DNA of 64,000 nucleotides from Littorina saxatilis (GCF_037325665.1 NC_090246.1:91648772-91712771), one strand, 5' to 3'; counted from the stretch's first letter, positions 12,481 to 24,928 are shown. Notes: generated from the sequence alone by a model not told the origin. Numbers and translations are program-made.

Positions 12481-12913
12481 CGGGGACGTAGCTCAGTTGG
12501 TAGCGCGCTGGCTTTGTAGCCAGTTGGTCGCTATCAGCGTGGGTTCGATCCCCACGTTCGGCGAGAGATTTATTTCTCGGAGTCAACTTTGTGCAGACTC
12601 TCTTCGGTGTCCGAACACCCCCGTGTGCACACATGCGCACGAAGAAAAGATCCCACGTTCACAGCGAAAGTCTCAGGGCTTGGAAAACTCAAAGACACGC
12701 ATGCATCATCTCTCGTCTCCGATTATCATGATCCTATTTCGATACTTTGACGAGACAAACCCAATGCTGGTGTGTCGAAGAAGACAGCCACAGCGGGCTT
12801 GTTCGAATCAAAGTATCACACCATATCTTCAACGTATTACCAATACCTGTCCCAATATAGACCAGTTGGTCTAAGAGGATGTTAAACCCTAATAGTCAGT
12901 CAGTCAGTCAGTC
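12481..12913 (+). mobile_element. tRNA-derived SINE, family B
   Basis: A well-kept tRNA-like head (gtagctcagttggtagcg as A box, gggttcgatcccc as B box) is followed by an unrelated body and a tail of (AGTC)n at 12894-12913. It is not a tRNA gene. Target duplication TGAGAAGGG lies at 12471-12479 and, beyond a later insertion, at 13690-13698. Confidence 0.9.
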
Positions 12914-13689
12914 ACATGGGTGAAAGTAGCCCGTCAATTGACTGAAATCCGTCAATCTGAAAATAATTCTGACGGAAATTCCGTCAATCTGCAATTTTTT
13001 TATATTTTTTTATAAACCGAAACTACTTGCGGAACGCGTTTTCGAACTGCTATAGTGAACCGGTTGCAGTTTGCCCGGGTTGGAGTTCATGAAACTAAAA
13101 CTGTGTGTGATAAGTTTGGTGCTTGAAACTCAAGTGCTTTTCCTTGAGAACTTTGCACTATAAGAGATGCTACTGCTTAGTTGCTACTTTGTGCAGTGCT
13201 ACATCATGCTGTTTGCATGTGTGACATTCTGTTTCATCATTTAATTCAATGCCTGTCTGGCAATGTTGGCTTCTTATAATTAAATATTTCGAACTTTTAT
13301 TTCAGTTGTTCAGTTGTTCACTTTCTATTTCATGTAGTATGGCTGTTGTCAATGTTAATTGTTATCAATTGTGTCGTTGTGTTGGAAGATGCAAGTGTGA
13401 AAGGATACAAAAGAAAAATGATTACTTCTGTGAATTGTTTTGATTTTGTTTACCCTTTTTACCATATCATTAGAATCTGAAGGTATTTTTTGACCTGCAT
13501 GATAGTCTATTTTTTTGCCAGGAAAGGCCACAAAATCACAATGAATAATGCAAAAATTCGTTTTCGGCCAAGGGGGGCATTGCCCCCCTGGACCCCCTAA
13601 CGGGGCCCCGCCAGGGCTTGGGCGGTCCCTGGACCCCTGCCTCAAAAAATTTTCAGTCAATTTGATTTTCCTAGGTTTCACCCATGCAG
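12914..13689. mobile_element. Element with CATGGGTGAAA ends inserted in the SINE tail
   Basis: Starts catgggtgaaagtagcccgt and ends ctaggtttcacccatg, an 11-bp inverted repeat. It sits exactly between the SINE (AGTC)n tail and the SINE's right target duplication, so it entered after the SINE. A GC-rich block near 13565-13640 carries repeated ggaccccc-type motifs. Class unknown. Confidence 0.6.
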
Positions 13690-13770
13690 TGAGAAGGGAG
13701 GGTCTTAAAAGGGGGAAAGTCTTAAATGGGGGGGGGAGGGGGGGGGTGTCTTAAAAGGGAGGTTCCACTG

Positions 13771-16248
13771 TAAAAATTACATTTTGTTACATTTTCTTTT
13801 TGATTGACACGCAAGTGCATGTAGTTTCACCTTGATCGTGTCGTTATGGAAAAATGAATTGGTGTCATTTCAGATAAGCATGCTATTTTGTTTTCAGGCA
13901 CAGTGAAGAAACAAGCTCAAGCACAGAATGATGTCTGATACATAAAACCTTTTCCTGCGGAAAAATATGCAGCTGTTCAATTGGAAGAGACCTTTTTTTT
14001 AGCTTGATGATACTCAGTTTGTTCACATTTCGCAGCTGATAAAAATTATGATGAAACCCTTGACATTTAATTCTGGTTTGAAACTTCATTATGACCACAC
14101 TCACTAAATTGTCAATATAAAATATGAATAATATGCACTGAACTGAAATTGTGGTTGAACTTATTATCTGGCATATTGGCATCATTTTTGTCTCCATGCA
14201 GTAATTATTATTCACCTGTGTTCAACTGTTCTCTATCCCTTCTCAGTCTTTACTCGCAATGACAATTATAACAACAAATGATGATCAGTTTCAATCATCA
14301 TTTTGATTGCACAGAAATCCAGATAACTTTTGGTCAGAGAATTCCTTATGTTGTCTTGATTTTATTCATATTAAATTCTGTATCAGTACTTCACTCTGAA
14401 TCAATATATAGAATATATTTACCATGATTCCATCCAATTAAATGTGTTGTGCCTTTATAAATAATTATACTGTAAGCCTATAAAACTCTTGAACATGAAT
14501 ATAAACTGCACTTACGGATGTGAATAATCTGCTGTGTTCATAGTTCAAAACAATCCTCTATGATTTAATTATCCATTTGTACAAGTCAGATTTTAAATTT
14601 TGGTCACTTTAAAAAAAGGAAGACTTATGTATTTGTTCCCATGCATATGTATCTTTGGCTCTGGCGCATAATGGTATATATTTTGATTTGGTGCTACATT
14701 TTAATTGCTCTATCCTATTTATAATTTTACTCTTGAATTTTGATGTGGCAGTTCTTCTTTTGACTATTGTTACAACATTTTTTTTTATGTTCAGGTTTGT
14801 GTTTGATATGTCATGAAAATGTACAACCAGATGGCTGAAAAAAGGGTTAGTAACTCATCAGTATCTAAAACAATTATGAGGAGGAGGATTTTTTTTTCAA
14901 CTGAAAAAGTGCTGTCAGTTTGAAATCTTGTTCGAGGTCAAACTGAGTGCTTCACATGAAGAGCAAAACCTTGGTGTTAACTTTGAGAGCCAGGAAGCAT
15001 AAATTAATACACAAGTGTAAAGTGCTAAAGTTTTCTTTGCATAACAGTAAGATTCATTAAGAACTCTTAATTGTCTGTATGATGCAAGTACAGGCTATAA
15101 TCAGATATAGTTAGTTATGGCCCAGAGCTGATATTTATGAATTAACAATATCATGATAACAAACTGCTAAGAACGAAAGACAAGAAAGAACCGAGAGTTG
15201 GTTGGGACCAGTTTCCTTTGCCCTGAACAGTATTTAATGAAACAGATATTCTTCAGCCTTGAAAGAAAAGATTGGTTGTGTGCAATTCTCAGCCAATGTT
15301 TTTTTAAATTTCCTAATTCAATTTTGTTCCCTTCTGAGCACTTCTTTGCTGTTTAAATGCTGCTTCCATTGAATATTAACGGATAACTTTAAATGATCTT
15401 GTATCCAAATCAAATAACAGTAAAGTCTAGTCACTTTCTTTACTTACCTGTTTAAAACTGAATGTATTTTGTCAAGTATATGTATTTTACATACATGTAC
15501 ATACAAAATCAACCAAGGAAAACAATTTAACACTAACCAGTTTCCAAATCTGTGCTATCTTGACACATGTTTCTGGCATGAACAGTTCTTGTAAATACAG
15601 CAGTGAAGGGGTTTTTCACATGCATAAATTGTTCAGTTTGCTTGAATTGTGTTTGTTGCTTTCATAAAGCTTGACACTAGCTGTTTGTGGCTGGTTGTCT
15701 AAGGTCTTGGGCATTATACTATTAACAAATTTTAAACTTTCTTTTATCAGATAAAACATTGTGCTTTTCACATAGTGAGAAGAATCTGCATAAAGCAACA
15801 GTAGTGGAGTGGTTTTTTGTTAATATTTGTAGTCTTCTTTTTGTGACATTTGTATTCAACTGGTGTGGGTTTTAAATTTTAATTTTAATTTTTCATCTGA
15901 TTGTCACCACAAGGTTGTGAACCACTTTTTTTTGAGTTGCACAGTTTCCAAAAGCTTTTTACTTGCTGTGTTGTGCTTTTAGTCAATGTAACATTACATG
16001 TAACAGTATTGTGTGGGTGCTTCTGATCGTTTGTAATTTACAACTTCAATGAATTTATTGTGCTATGTCTTCTCATTTGCTCAGATTATTTCAATGGCAG
16101 TATTGTCTTTAAACCTTGCTTTATCTTCAATCTTTATCCACAGCTTTTTATGCCAAGTTTTACCCGATATTCTCTTTGAATTTTTACCACTTAGATATGT
16201 ACCTTTATAACCATGCACTTCTACTGTTAGTTCACTTGGCTCTGTATA
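13771..16248. other. No recognised feature; possibly long SNX16 3' UTR
   Basis: A/T-rich, no convincing frame on either strand and no inverted-repeat element seen. Could be untranslated or intergenic. Confidence 0.4.
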
Positions 16249-16250
16249 TA

Positions 16251-16943
16251 CCGTATTTGACGGACTACAAGCCGCGACTTTTTTTAAAAAAAAATCGCAT
16301 TGCGGCTTATAAAAAGATGCGGCTAAAACGTTACCTGAACTTGAATAGCATTCACCTAATGGAAGTCGCCGCGTATTTTCATTTCGCTCGATTAGCGATT
16401 ACCGGTACTTTATTAGCTCTCTACTCAAGACTCGGCGCTTTTCTCTTTCTTTCGCGAATCTTCGTTTGTCAACAAGTCGTCGTGACAAGATAGCGTACAG
16501 AGAAACACCGGATGTATCAAGATCTCGCGCACGCCAGATTTCGTTTTTTTGTGTCTCGCGATAGTTGGAGGAGCGAGAGCCGCCATGCTGTGTTTTCGTC
16601 TGCTCGAAATGTACGCAAAAGTCGTAAATCATCCCAAAAAAGCTTATTCTGGGCGGGACTACATGTGTGTGTTGGTTACAAATTGTGTGTGTGATATTTT
16701 CTTCAAACTTTTTCACTTTTCTTCTTTGTTTCACTTGTTTATTCTCGGAGCCGATTTCGCCAAATACCGTACTTTCGTTTGCCTGGTTGTTTTGATTGAT
16801 TGACACGATCTGATTATATTTTTTTTGACGGCGGCTAATATAGTGACGTGACGCGGCCTATACGTGGCTCGTCCCAATTGGTTTTTTTTCAAGTCGGGGG
16901 TGCGGCTTATAAAACGGTGCGTCTTGTAATCCGTCAAATACGG
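16251..16943. mobile_element. MITE with CCGTATTTGACGG ends
   Basis: Ends ccgtatttgacggactacaa and ttgtaatccgtcaaatacgg, flanked by TA (16249-16250, 16944-16945). Subterminal motifs gcggcttataaaa occur near both ends. Overlapping frames inside it are not considered coding. Confidence 0.88.
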
Positions 16944-17172
16944 TACACTGAATTTGAACAATTGTGAGTGTGAGGTGTGCATATATATATATATAGTTAT
17001 TGCTGTGAACTGTGCTACTACTTTTGCCAAACATGGACTTGGACAATCGTGTGAAAGTGTGGAATGTAATAAATTCTACGTTGGACTGTTGTGAACAGCA
17101 CAGTGTGGCTATGGAATTGGAAAGTGTTGTTTGGACTTCAATTGTCTTTTCACTAAGTGGTTAATTTGAACC

Positions 17173-17554
17173 TTCTTCTTCTTCGTTCATGGGCTGAAAC
17201 TCCCACGTTCACTCATGTTTTAGCACGAGTGGATTTTTACGTGTATGACCGTTTTTACCCCGCCATGCAGGCAGCATACGCCGATTTCGAGCGGGGGCAT
17301 GCTGGGTATTTTCGTGTTTCTATAACCCACCGAACTCTGACATGGATTACAGGATCTTTTCCGTGCGCACTTGGTCTTGTGCTTGCGTGTACACACGAAG
17401 GGGGTTAAGTCACTAGCAGGTCTGCACATAAGTTGACCTGGGAGATCGGAAAAATCTCCACTCTTAACCCACCAGGCGGCAGCGACCGGGATTCGAACTC
17501 ACGACCTCCCGATTAGGAGGCTGACGTCTTACCACTGCACCACTTTGCCCATCC
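17173..17554 (-). mobile_element. tRNA-derived SINE, family A, copy 3
   Basis: Full-length - strand copy with an 11-bp target duplication taatttgaacc at 17162-17172 and 17555-17565. Confidence 0.93.
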
Positions 17555-17565
17555 TAATTTGAACC

Positions 17566-18486
17566 AAATCTGTATACTATAGGAGTTACTTTTAAATTCA
17601 TCAGTGATGTTGGTATCAAAATACAGATGAGTTGTAACAGCAATTACATTCAGGAAACTCAAATAGCTGTGTGGAATATAATCAGTCATAATGTGTACAA
17701 TTATACAGTTTACTTGTGTATTCTGTCTCCAAACAATCACATTCTTGTTTAGCACGTGAAAATTATGATTCCGTTTAAAAAAAAAAATATTCTGTTAAAT
17801 CCTACAACTTTTTCTTATGGAGTGGCTCAAAGAGCAAATGTGTATTTCTGTCTATTTTTAGATAGATTTTGAGAAATTTCTGCATGGCAGTTTAAGAAAT
17901 CGAGATACTTCTGAAATAAGTTGTGTACATGTATTTGCAAAGTTCAAATCATTCTCCCTAATTACTGTTTGCCTCTGAGAACAAATTTGCTTTGAAATAA
18001 TAGTTTCATTTATGTTAATGTTTCAAACTCTGAATTTAAAATGTGCCTTTGCATATGACTTAATCTATTACCCTTGATTTTCTTCTAATTCCTTTGCCTG
18101 AAGTTCATCACTTTGATCTGCATTTAATTTAGTTTCATTCCAATATGGTGGTTTGCTGGTGAGACTTTCAATTGTAAATTTACATCATATTTCATGTGTT
18201 GTGTTACATGTTCTGTTGTTACTAGTCGAGTCTGGTCTTGGGAAGGACTGTTGCAGTCGTTTTTATACAGTGTCTCATCCTTCTTTGTTCTTGTTTTTTT
18301 TTGTAACCTTGCCTAGGCTCCTTATGCCTTCTCTTTATGCTTCTACCGTGTCTTGTGCATCTTGCGGTCTGCTGTTGTTTTTTTTGTTCAGGATCAAGTT
18401 TTGTTTGGTTGTTTATTTTTATCGTATCCCTTACATCATCATACTTATTCGTAGTTTTGCACTTCAAAGATGATGACAAAAAAAGA
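17566..18486. other. Nothing recognised
   Basis: A/T-rich with T-rich runs; a CT-rich stretch near 18270-18400 is read as short frames without merit. Confidence 0.5.
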
Positions 18487-18660
18487 TTTTTGGTGGTTTG
18501 TTGTCAGACCAGCTTTTTTGTCAGACCTCGGGGAGCGTCCCATCTTCTGATTACTGACCAAGGCCGCAAGACCGAGGTAGCGTCAGTCAATAAAGATGTA
18601 ACAGAAGGCGATATACTCCCTGAGGACCAACAAAAAAGCTAGTCTGACAACAAGCCACCA
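18487..18660. repeat. Inverted-repeat element, about 175 bp
   Basis: Arms ttggtggtttgttgtcagac and gtctgacaacaagccaccaa with nearby A- and T-runs; no clear target duplication. Probably a small MITE. Confidence 0.65.
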
Positions 18661-18664
18661 AACA

Positions 18665-18792
18665 TCTTATAATATTTCTTATTTTTATCATCTGTGCTTT
18701 GTAGCATTGTTCTGTTAATGAAGAAGTTCTTATAATATTTCTTATTTTTATCATCTGTGCTTTGTAGCATTGTTCTGTTAATGAAGAAGTTT
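18665..18792 (+). repeat. 64-bp tandem duplication
   Basis: The unit cttataatatttcttatttt...aatgaagaagtt occurs twice, essentially unchanged. Confidence 0.95.
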
Positions 18793-18827
18793 TGGCAGTG
18801 GAACTTTCAATTTTCAGTCTCATTGAC

Positions 18828-19197
18828 GCCCCCCTCTGGTTAGGGGGAAGAATTTACCCGATGCTCCCCAGCATGTCGTAAGAGGCGACTAACGGATTCT
18901 GTTTCTCCTTTTACCCTTGTTAAGTGTTTCTTGTACATGTATAGAATATAGTCAATGTTTGTAAAGATTTTTAGTCAAGCAGTATGTAAGAAATGTTAAG
19001 TCCTTTGTACTGGAAACTTGCATTCTCCCAGTAATAAGGTCATATATTGCAAGCCCCTGGAGCAGTTTTTTTATTAGTGCTTTTGTGAACAAGAAACAAT
19101 TAACAAGTGGCTCTATCCCATCCCCCCACCCCTTTCCCCGTCGCGATATAACCTTGAACGGTTGAAAACGACGTTAAACACCAAATAAAGAAAGAAA
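18828..19197 (+). mobile_element. SINE-like element, family D
   Basis: A 12-bp target duplication agtctcattgac flanks it (18816-18827 and 19198-19209). It ends gacgttaaacaccaaataaa plus (GAAA)n. The head is not clearly tRNA-like. The tail motif is commonly seen in mollusc repeats, by general knowledge. Confidence 0.8.
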
Positions 19198-19209
19198 AGT
19201 CTCATTGAC

Positions 19210-19982
19210 AAAGTTTGTATTTATTACAAGTAGTCCTCCGTAAATCCTTTTTTGTGCTTATTGATTCTTTCTGTTGTTGTTTTGTCTTTTCTTCTGTTAT
19301 TTCACTGTGTACGCCTTTTTTACTTTTAATGATCTGGTGACAGTGTAGACACTAGATGAGACTTTTTTTTCTTTTTTTTTAATTTGAATATTTTTATTTC
19401 ACCCTCACCATTAAAAAAAAATCTACATTGACAACATCATTTGAAGTGCAATTGAATTGGTTTTTAACCCTGAAATGAACAATAAAGTCATTAAGAAATG
19501 CTTCTTGTGAGGGTACCTGTCTTTCCTTCTGTGTGAGTGTGTGTGTGTAACCGTAAATATTGCCACAGGTCTGCAGTCTGACATCCTGTCCATATTTACA
19601 TGTGCTACAGATATATTTGTGTGAGGTGCAGAGTATAACGTGTTTCACTATCACTTCACTCTATAATTATATGCCAGGGAGCTGAGAATTCCTCTCTCTC
19701 TCTCTCTGTATCTCTTTTGAGCTTTAACTGTTTATCTCGGAAGCATGCATACATGCTATCTAGTTTTGTCAAAAAAAGAGAATAGCTTGCTCTTTGAAGG
19801 AATTTGGTGTCAGAAACAGTAAACACCCAGACATTTCTGTTTGGAGACTTACACACAAATACTAACTCGAATCGTTCTATCAGCTCTAATTGATGCCACT
19901 ATTGTGTAAAAATACAGTGATACTGCTATCTAATAAATAGACCAGTTACTTGACCATTAGTTAGTGTGGTCAGTCCTGTCTG
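19210..19982. other. Nothing recognised
   Basis: A/T-rich, a short (CT)n tract at 19691-19712, no frame of merit. Confidence 0.5.
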
Positions 19983-20765
19983 TGCGTGTGTGTGTGTAGA
20001 GCGATTCAGACTAAACTACTGGACCGATCTTTATGAAATTTTACATGAGAGTTCCTGGGAATGATATCCCTGGACATTTTTTTTCATTTTTTCGATAAAT
20101 ACCTTTGATGACGTCATATCCGGCTTTTTGTAAAAGTTGAGGCGGCACTGTCACACCCTCATTTTTTAATCGAATTGATTGAAATTTTAGCAAAGCATTC
20201 TTCGACGAAGGCCGGACTTTGGTATTGCATTTCAGCTTGGTGGCTTAAAAACTAATGAATGAGTTTGGTCATTAAAAATCGGAAACTTGTAATTAAAATT
20301 ATGTTTTTATTAAACAATCCAAAAACAATTTCATCTTATTTTTTGTCATTTTCTAATTCCAAAACATATACATAATTTATATTTGGATTACAAACAAGCT
20401 CTGAAAATTAAAAATATGAAAATTATGATTAAAATTAATTTTCCAAAATCGATTTAAAAACAATTTCATCTTATTTCCTGTCGGTCCCTGATTCCAAAAA
20501 CATATAGATATGATATGTTTGGATTAAAAACAAACTCAGTAAGCTAAAAAAAATAAACATACAGAAAAGCGTGTTATCCTGCTCAGCGCGACCACTACCG
20601 CACTATTCTGCATGGCTTGTCGATTTCACTGCCTTTGCCACGAGCGGTGGACTGACGAAACTACGAGTATGTGGTCTTGGTGAAAAAAGCAGTGCGTTCA
20701 GTTTCATTCTGTGAGTTCGACAGCTTGACTAAATGTTGTAATTTCGCCTTACGCGACGCGACTTG
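19983..20765 (+). mobile_element. A/T-rich TTAGTCAAG element, copy 2
   Basis: Same body as copy 3 from the GT tract onward (gagcgattcagac..., gatgacgtcatatccggctt, ...cgccttacgcgacgcgacttg). The hairpin end is missing on the left. Confidence 0.85.
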
Positions 20766-21099
20766 TTTTCTTTCTTATTGTAGGTATCAAAAACATTTTA
20801 AAGAGAAAGAGCACACACTTTTAGTTATAGTTCTACATTTTCATTTTTGTCAGTGCGTTGGATTAACAAGTGACTTATAATCTGGATCTGGATTTGGATC
20901 TTTTACGTTGCAGGAACCACTTGCGGCAATTTTACTTTTTTGTGTGCGGTAAAGGTTATTTATATAAACACCGCAAAAGGACAAAATACACAAGTCAAAC
21001 AACAATGAACAAGTTATTATTATTTTTTTTGTTTTTGGCTAGGGGGAGGGGGGGGCGGAAACCCCCCTGGATCCGCCCCTCAAAGATAACACTAGCAAG

Positions 21100-22222
21100 T
21101 TTAGTTTGACATCGCTGCACGGCCAATTTCGAAAGCACAAAGGAAAGATAACTCCTAATTACTTTGCCACCTGGCGGCAGTAACCTTGTTGACAACAACG
21201 CAATGCAAAGTCGGCTGTGATTGGCTGATTCGAACTACCCGCTGACGCAGTGTGAACGAGACAGGTTTGTGTAGAAGACAACTTTTGTCAACACAGAGCT
21301 ACATTTTTGAACAGGTAAGCAAGGTTTTATTGTAATTCGAAAGCTTTGTTGGTATATTTCCATCTGTCTTTTCGTAATAATCTTCTAATTTTAGCAGAGG
21401 AAGCTGTAAATCGGGTAGGTCGCCTGTGATCGGAATCCGCTCCATTCCTCGTTGGGCTGCTCAGGAGACGAGCTAGTCGAGCATGCTTCATTTTTAAACC
21501 AAGAGGTAGAAAGATAACTTTTCTGAAAATATAACTGTAAACTGGTGACATCTTAAAAAAAGAGTAAGTTGTGTATTTAAATTGGATTCATTCGGAATAG
21601 TAGGTAGCGGCAGTAACGCTAGTCCCATGCGGGAAAGCGAGATCTGTGCTGAAAATAACACGTTTTCAATTTCCGACAGCTTTCAATATATGGCATATTA
21701 TTGAAAATGGAAACTACAGAAATGAAGTTGGATTCTTTGTCTTTTACCCCATGCCATTTGTTTGCAAAATGTGCTTGGATTGAATGCGTGTGCGTGAATC
21801 ACAAATACTCTCTCCGGATTTTCGGACAGCCGTGACGCGACCGCCATTACTACTTGCTCTTCAACTTTTTGTGGTGTTTCCCTTTCGGCGTTGTATTTTC
21901 TAAAAATAGTTTCATTCAACGATCGGAAACCAGTGTCGACTGCTAAAGAAAGAGTCCCTTTTCTTTCTAGGGGGGGTATTTTTTAGATTAAATCGATGGT
22001 GGCTTTTAGACATGGACAATAAAAAATTGCCCAACTTTAACCTTTCGTAACTTAAAAACAACTCAAACGATCGTAGTCGTAAAAGATGCGCTAGAAAGTC
22101 CGATTTCTTGTGAATCCTCCAAATATGGAAGTTTCCGTTTAAGATTCATGCGCGCGAAGCGCGAGCCAATCAAAACCGAGGACCTGCAAAACCGGTAAAA
22201 TCCGTTGCGTTGATCGCGAGTC
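21100..22222 (+). promoter_or_regulatory. Promoter-like zone, possibly with a non-coding first exon
   Basis: The stretch is richer in CpG than its surroundings. At 21220-21224 there is an ATTGG (inverted CCAAT), then TTCGAA (21229-21234, resembling a cell-cycle homology region), and a strong donor after 21314 (gaacag/gtaagc). A second CCAAT (gagccaatca, near 22165) precedes the ATG at 22223. CCAAT plus CHR motifs are typical of CDK1-type promoters, and CDK1 needs an upstream exon, so 21314 could be its first donor; it could equally serve the doubtful gene. Confidence 0.3.
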
Positions 22223-24024
22223 ATGGCGGAGTATTCAAGCGAAGCGATGGTGACGCACGCTTCGAGACAATTTGTGGAAGAAATCAAACCCATCCTTGGT
22301 AAGTGTTGATGTTTTTCTGTTCATTTAGTGTTTAGAAGTTGATCTGTCGAACCATTCTGCTGAATTTAGCGTTTTGAGTGCGTAGTTTTCATTTTGATGA
22401 TAGTAGTTTGTGCTGGGTCATTTTGTATTGGGTGTTGAAATGGGGGTAGAGTAAGTGCGCCGGTGTCCGTACCCCTTCCTCGGACCGTACCCCTTCGGTT
22501 TTTGTTGTTTTTACTCGTCTGTAGACCTCCAGTCGGTTCGTGAAGTGTCTATTTTTAAACTAGAACTATCCGGCAGCGAATATTTGTAGCCAATGACGTG
22601 TTCGCGCTCACGTTTACCGCCTTACCAGCCTACACGGCAAACCCACTTCTACTTTTGCTTTCTGCTTGTTGAAACTTTTAAGTTTTCCACTCGATCAATT
22701 CAGTTGATATGGTTGTTTGAAATGGTCGTACAGCTCAGTTTGGGTCTTTCTAGATGTATTTTTCACGCTTAACACGATTATGGAGGTTAAAAGTATGCTT
22801 TGAGTCAAGTTTCAAGGGTATTTGTCAAAACATAACGTAGCGTTCAGCAGAGTTGAAAGGGGTACGGTCCCGGGGCCTGAAAAAATCAGGGTCTTCCTCG
22901 GTCCGTACCCACTTTTAATTTACTCTTTTTTTTGGTTTTTGAAGCCAATGTCTGTTTTATGGCCTACTCATTACTTTTTGTTAATTTATTATGTTACAGA
23001 TTTGAATATATACGGGTTACTTGGATGACTTGATTGTGATACTGTTATTGTTTGTTACTAGGATCTGGTCAGTTCTCCATTTCCTAACTTTTTTGTTGTT
23101 GTTGACATCACACACACACATAGACTAAACTAAATTAACTATCCCATGAATATATTCACCATAAAATTACAGACAAGCAATCATACATAATTATAGGTAT
23201 GCAAACGATTTTCTACAACCCTTAACTTGGTCAAAAACAACGACAGACGGACCAGGGTAGTAGGGTACGGATCGAGGCTTACCCGGGTACGGCTTCGAGG
23301 AACAGCTAGTACGGATGAAGGAAAACCCGGTACGGTCCGAGGCTCAGATGAATGACGTTAGAAACGGACTTCTACATAATTAGGGGATTCCCCTCTAAAC
23401 CAACCAATGGCAGCCAAGAAAGGCCGACAGCCCGCAGTAGCTGTAGCAATTTATAGAATGGCGATCGCAGCCACAGCTCCGAAGTTATGAGCTTTCAAGC
23501 CTGAAGGGGTACGGACACCGGCGCACTTACTCTACTCGATAAACGACCTAAGTTATTTTTTGCCTTTCGCCGTACATGTGATATATTTGTTTCAAACTAA
23601 TCTTGAATTATTACTCCGATGGTTTTTGTTTCTCAGTTGTTGTTTTCTTGAGGATTAAATTAGGATTAAAAGGAATAATTGTTCCTTTGCTAAACGGAAG
23701 TGCAAGACTAGGCCTAGCAACGAGTAGCATAGCTTACACTGACCCTAGCGCATCTCCATTCCTTCTTCCCCCAGTTAATCAGAGTTTATGGTCCATCAAA
23801 CTTGTGTGATTACTAATTTGTTTCTCATGACAAGCAAGGTGATATAATAAATTAGAAACGAGTTAAAAAATAACCAAATACATGACAGAAAAACAAAGCA
23901 AACTTTTGTTTTGGGACAAAAGTAAAACTGAAAGTAAACAGGCCTTCATGGTGGCTTCCAGTAAGTTCGTCACACGGTAGATTCGTCACCGGTCCCGGTA
24001 ACTTCGCCACAGTAGTCCGAGCGC

Positions 24025-24090
<66 letters not shown>

Positions 24091-24270
24091 CTTCCACCCC
24101 TCCCTCTCCTCACATTGAGTTTCTCTGCCTCCTTGACAGTGAGGTTGAAGTCATAGGACTCCCTCTCTCTCTCTTGGTCGCGCGTGTGTGGGTGTTAGTG
24201 TGTGGGTGTGTGAGTGTTTGTGCGTGTGTGTGCGTGCGTGTCATGGATATGGGTGTATGTACGTCCGTCC

Positions 24271-24332
<62 letters not shown>

Positions 24333-24504
24333 CCCTCTCTCAGACTACATGTTTTTGAGAACTGCTCAATGAGTAGATCTCGGGTTGAGAACTGCTCAAT
24401 GAGTAGATCTCGGGTTTTAAAATAACAACGCTCGGACTGTGTCGTCTGAAAACTGCTCAGTTGAGAACTGCACAATGAGTAGATCTCGGGTTTTAAAATA
24501 ACAA

Positions 24505-24546
<42 letters not shown>

Positions 24547-24928
24547 TTCTCTCTCTCTAAAAAATGTCAGTGAATCTTGAATCTCTCCCACAAATCAAAC
24601 ATCTGAAAGCATAAGCTCTAAGCTTAACACCCGCCCACCCCTGCCAGTAATTTCGTCACGGGTGACGAATCTACCGCGTGACGAACTTACTGGTAGCCTT
24701 CATGGTTTCAGTACAAAATTATTATGAACATAGTATTAAATTTTTGTTTTGTTTGTGCGTGTTACAGATTATGCTCACTTCCAGCAAATGAAGTCTGCTT
24801 TCACACTCACAGCAACTGGAAGAGGTCGACCACCCAAACTTCAGCTGGTACCACTGACCAACAAGCTATTGTTGCAGCTGGATCTGCTTCGGTTGGAAAC
24901 AGGGAGGGATTGGAGTGACCTGGTTTAA
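22223..24928 (+). CDS. Doubtful two-exon gene of unknown function
   Basis: Exon 1 (22223-22298) begins ATGGCGGAG and ends at a good donor (cttg/gtaagt). A good acceptor (gtgttacag) opens exon 2 at 24768, and the phase-1 join reads to TAA at 24926-24928, about 78 residues. The second exon has a basic GRGRPPK run followed by a Leu-rich stretch. No family was recognised. Directly downstream another frame stays open at 24949-25374, so the locus may be a decayed or mis-spliced member of a longer gene. Both halves of the intron hold MITEs (22449-23532 and 23953-24698). Exon 1 and the DNA before it recur in inverted form at about 25746-25878, which argues that this is part of a repeated unit rather than a single-copy gene. 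Confidence 0.35.
22449..23532. mobile_element. MITE with 30-bp ends and repeated GGTACGG motifs
   Basis: Inverted ends gagtaagtgcgccggtgtcc and ggacaccggcgcacttactc, flanked by TA (22447-22448, 23533-23534), 1084 bp. The motif GGTACGG/CCGTACC recurs about ten times, clustered near both ends and centrally (22484-22500, 22859-22910, 23270-23340). Lies in the intron of the doubtful gene. Confidence 0.88.
23953..24698. mobile_element. hAT-like MITE with 8-bp target duplication and CT tracts
   Basis: Ends ggcttccagtaagttcgtca and the near-matching tgacgaacttactggtagcc; target duplication ttcatggt at 23945-23952 and 24699-24706. Eight-base duplications are typical of hAT elements. Inside are three long (CT)n tracts and three copies of gagaactgctcaatgagtag. 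Confidence 0.85.
24008..24558. repeat. (CT)n microsatellites
   Basis: Tracts at 24008-24087, 24270-24330 and 24504-24558. Arg/Glu-only frames over them are artefacts. Confidence 0.95.

Larger units (their letters stand above)
12363..13770. mobile_element. MITE, family 1, split by nested insertions
   Basis: Left part 12363-12479 (cagtgaaaacccactttt...) and right part 13690-13770 (...aagggaggttccactg) are the two ends of one family 1 element flanked by TA. Between them are the family B SINE and a second element (12914-13689). Confidence 0.8.

Noticed and set aside
12481-12560. tRNA gene
   Set aside because: It has good A and B boxes, but it is the head of a SINE with a body, an (AGTC)n tail and a target duplication.
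16116-17046. Cluster of overlapping ORFs on both strands
   Set aside because: They fall in and around the CCGTATTTGACGG MITE and have no protein-family resemblance.
24110-24475. Arg/Glu repeat proteins
   Set aside because: Translation of (CT)n microsatellites.
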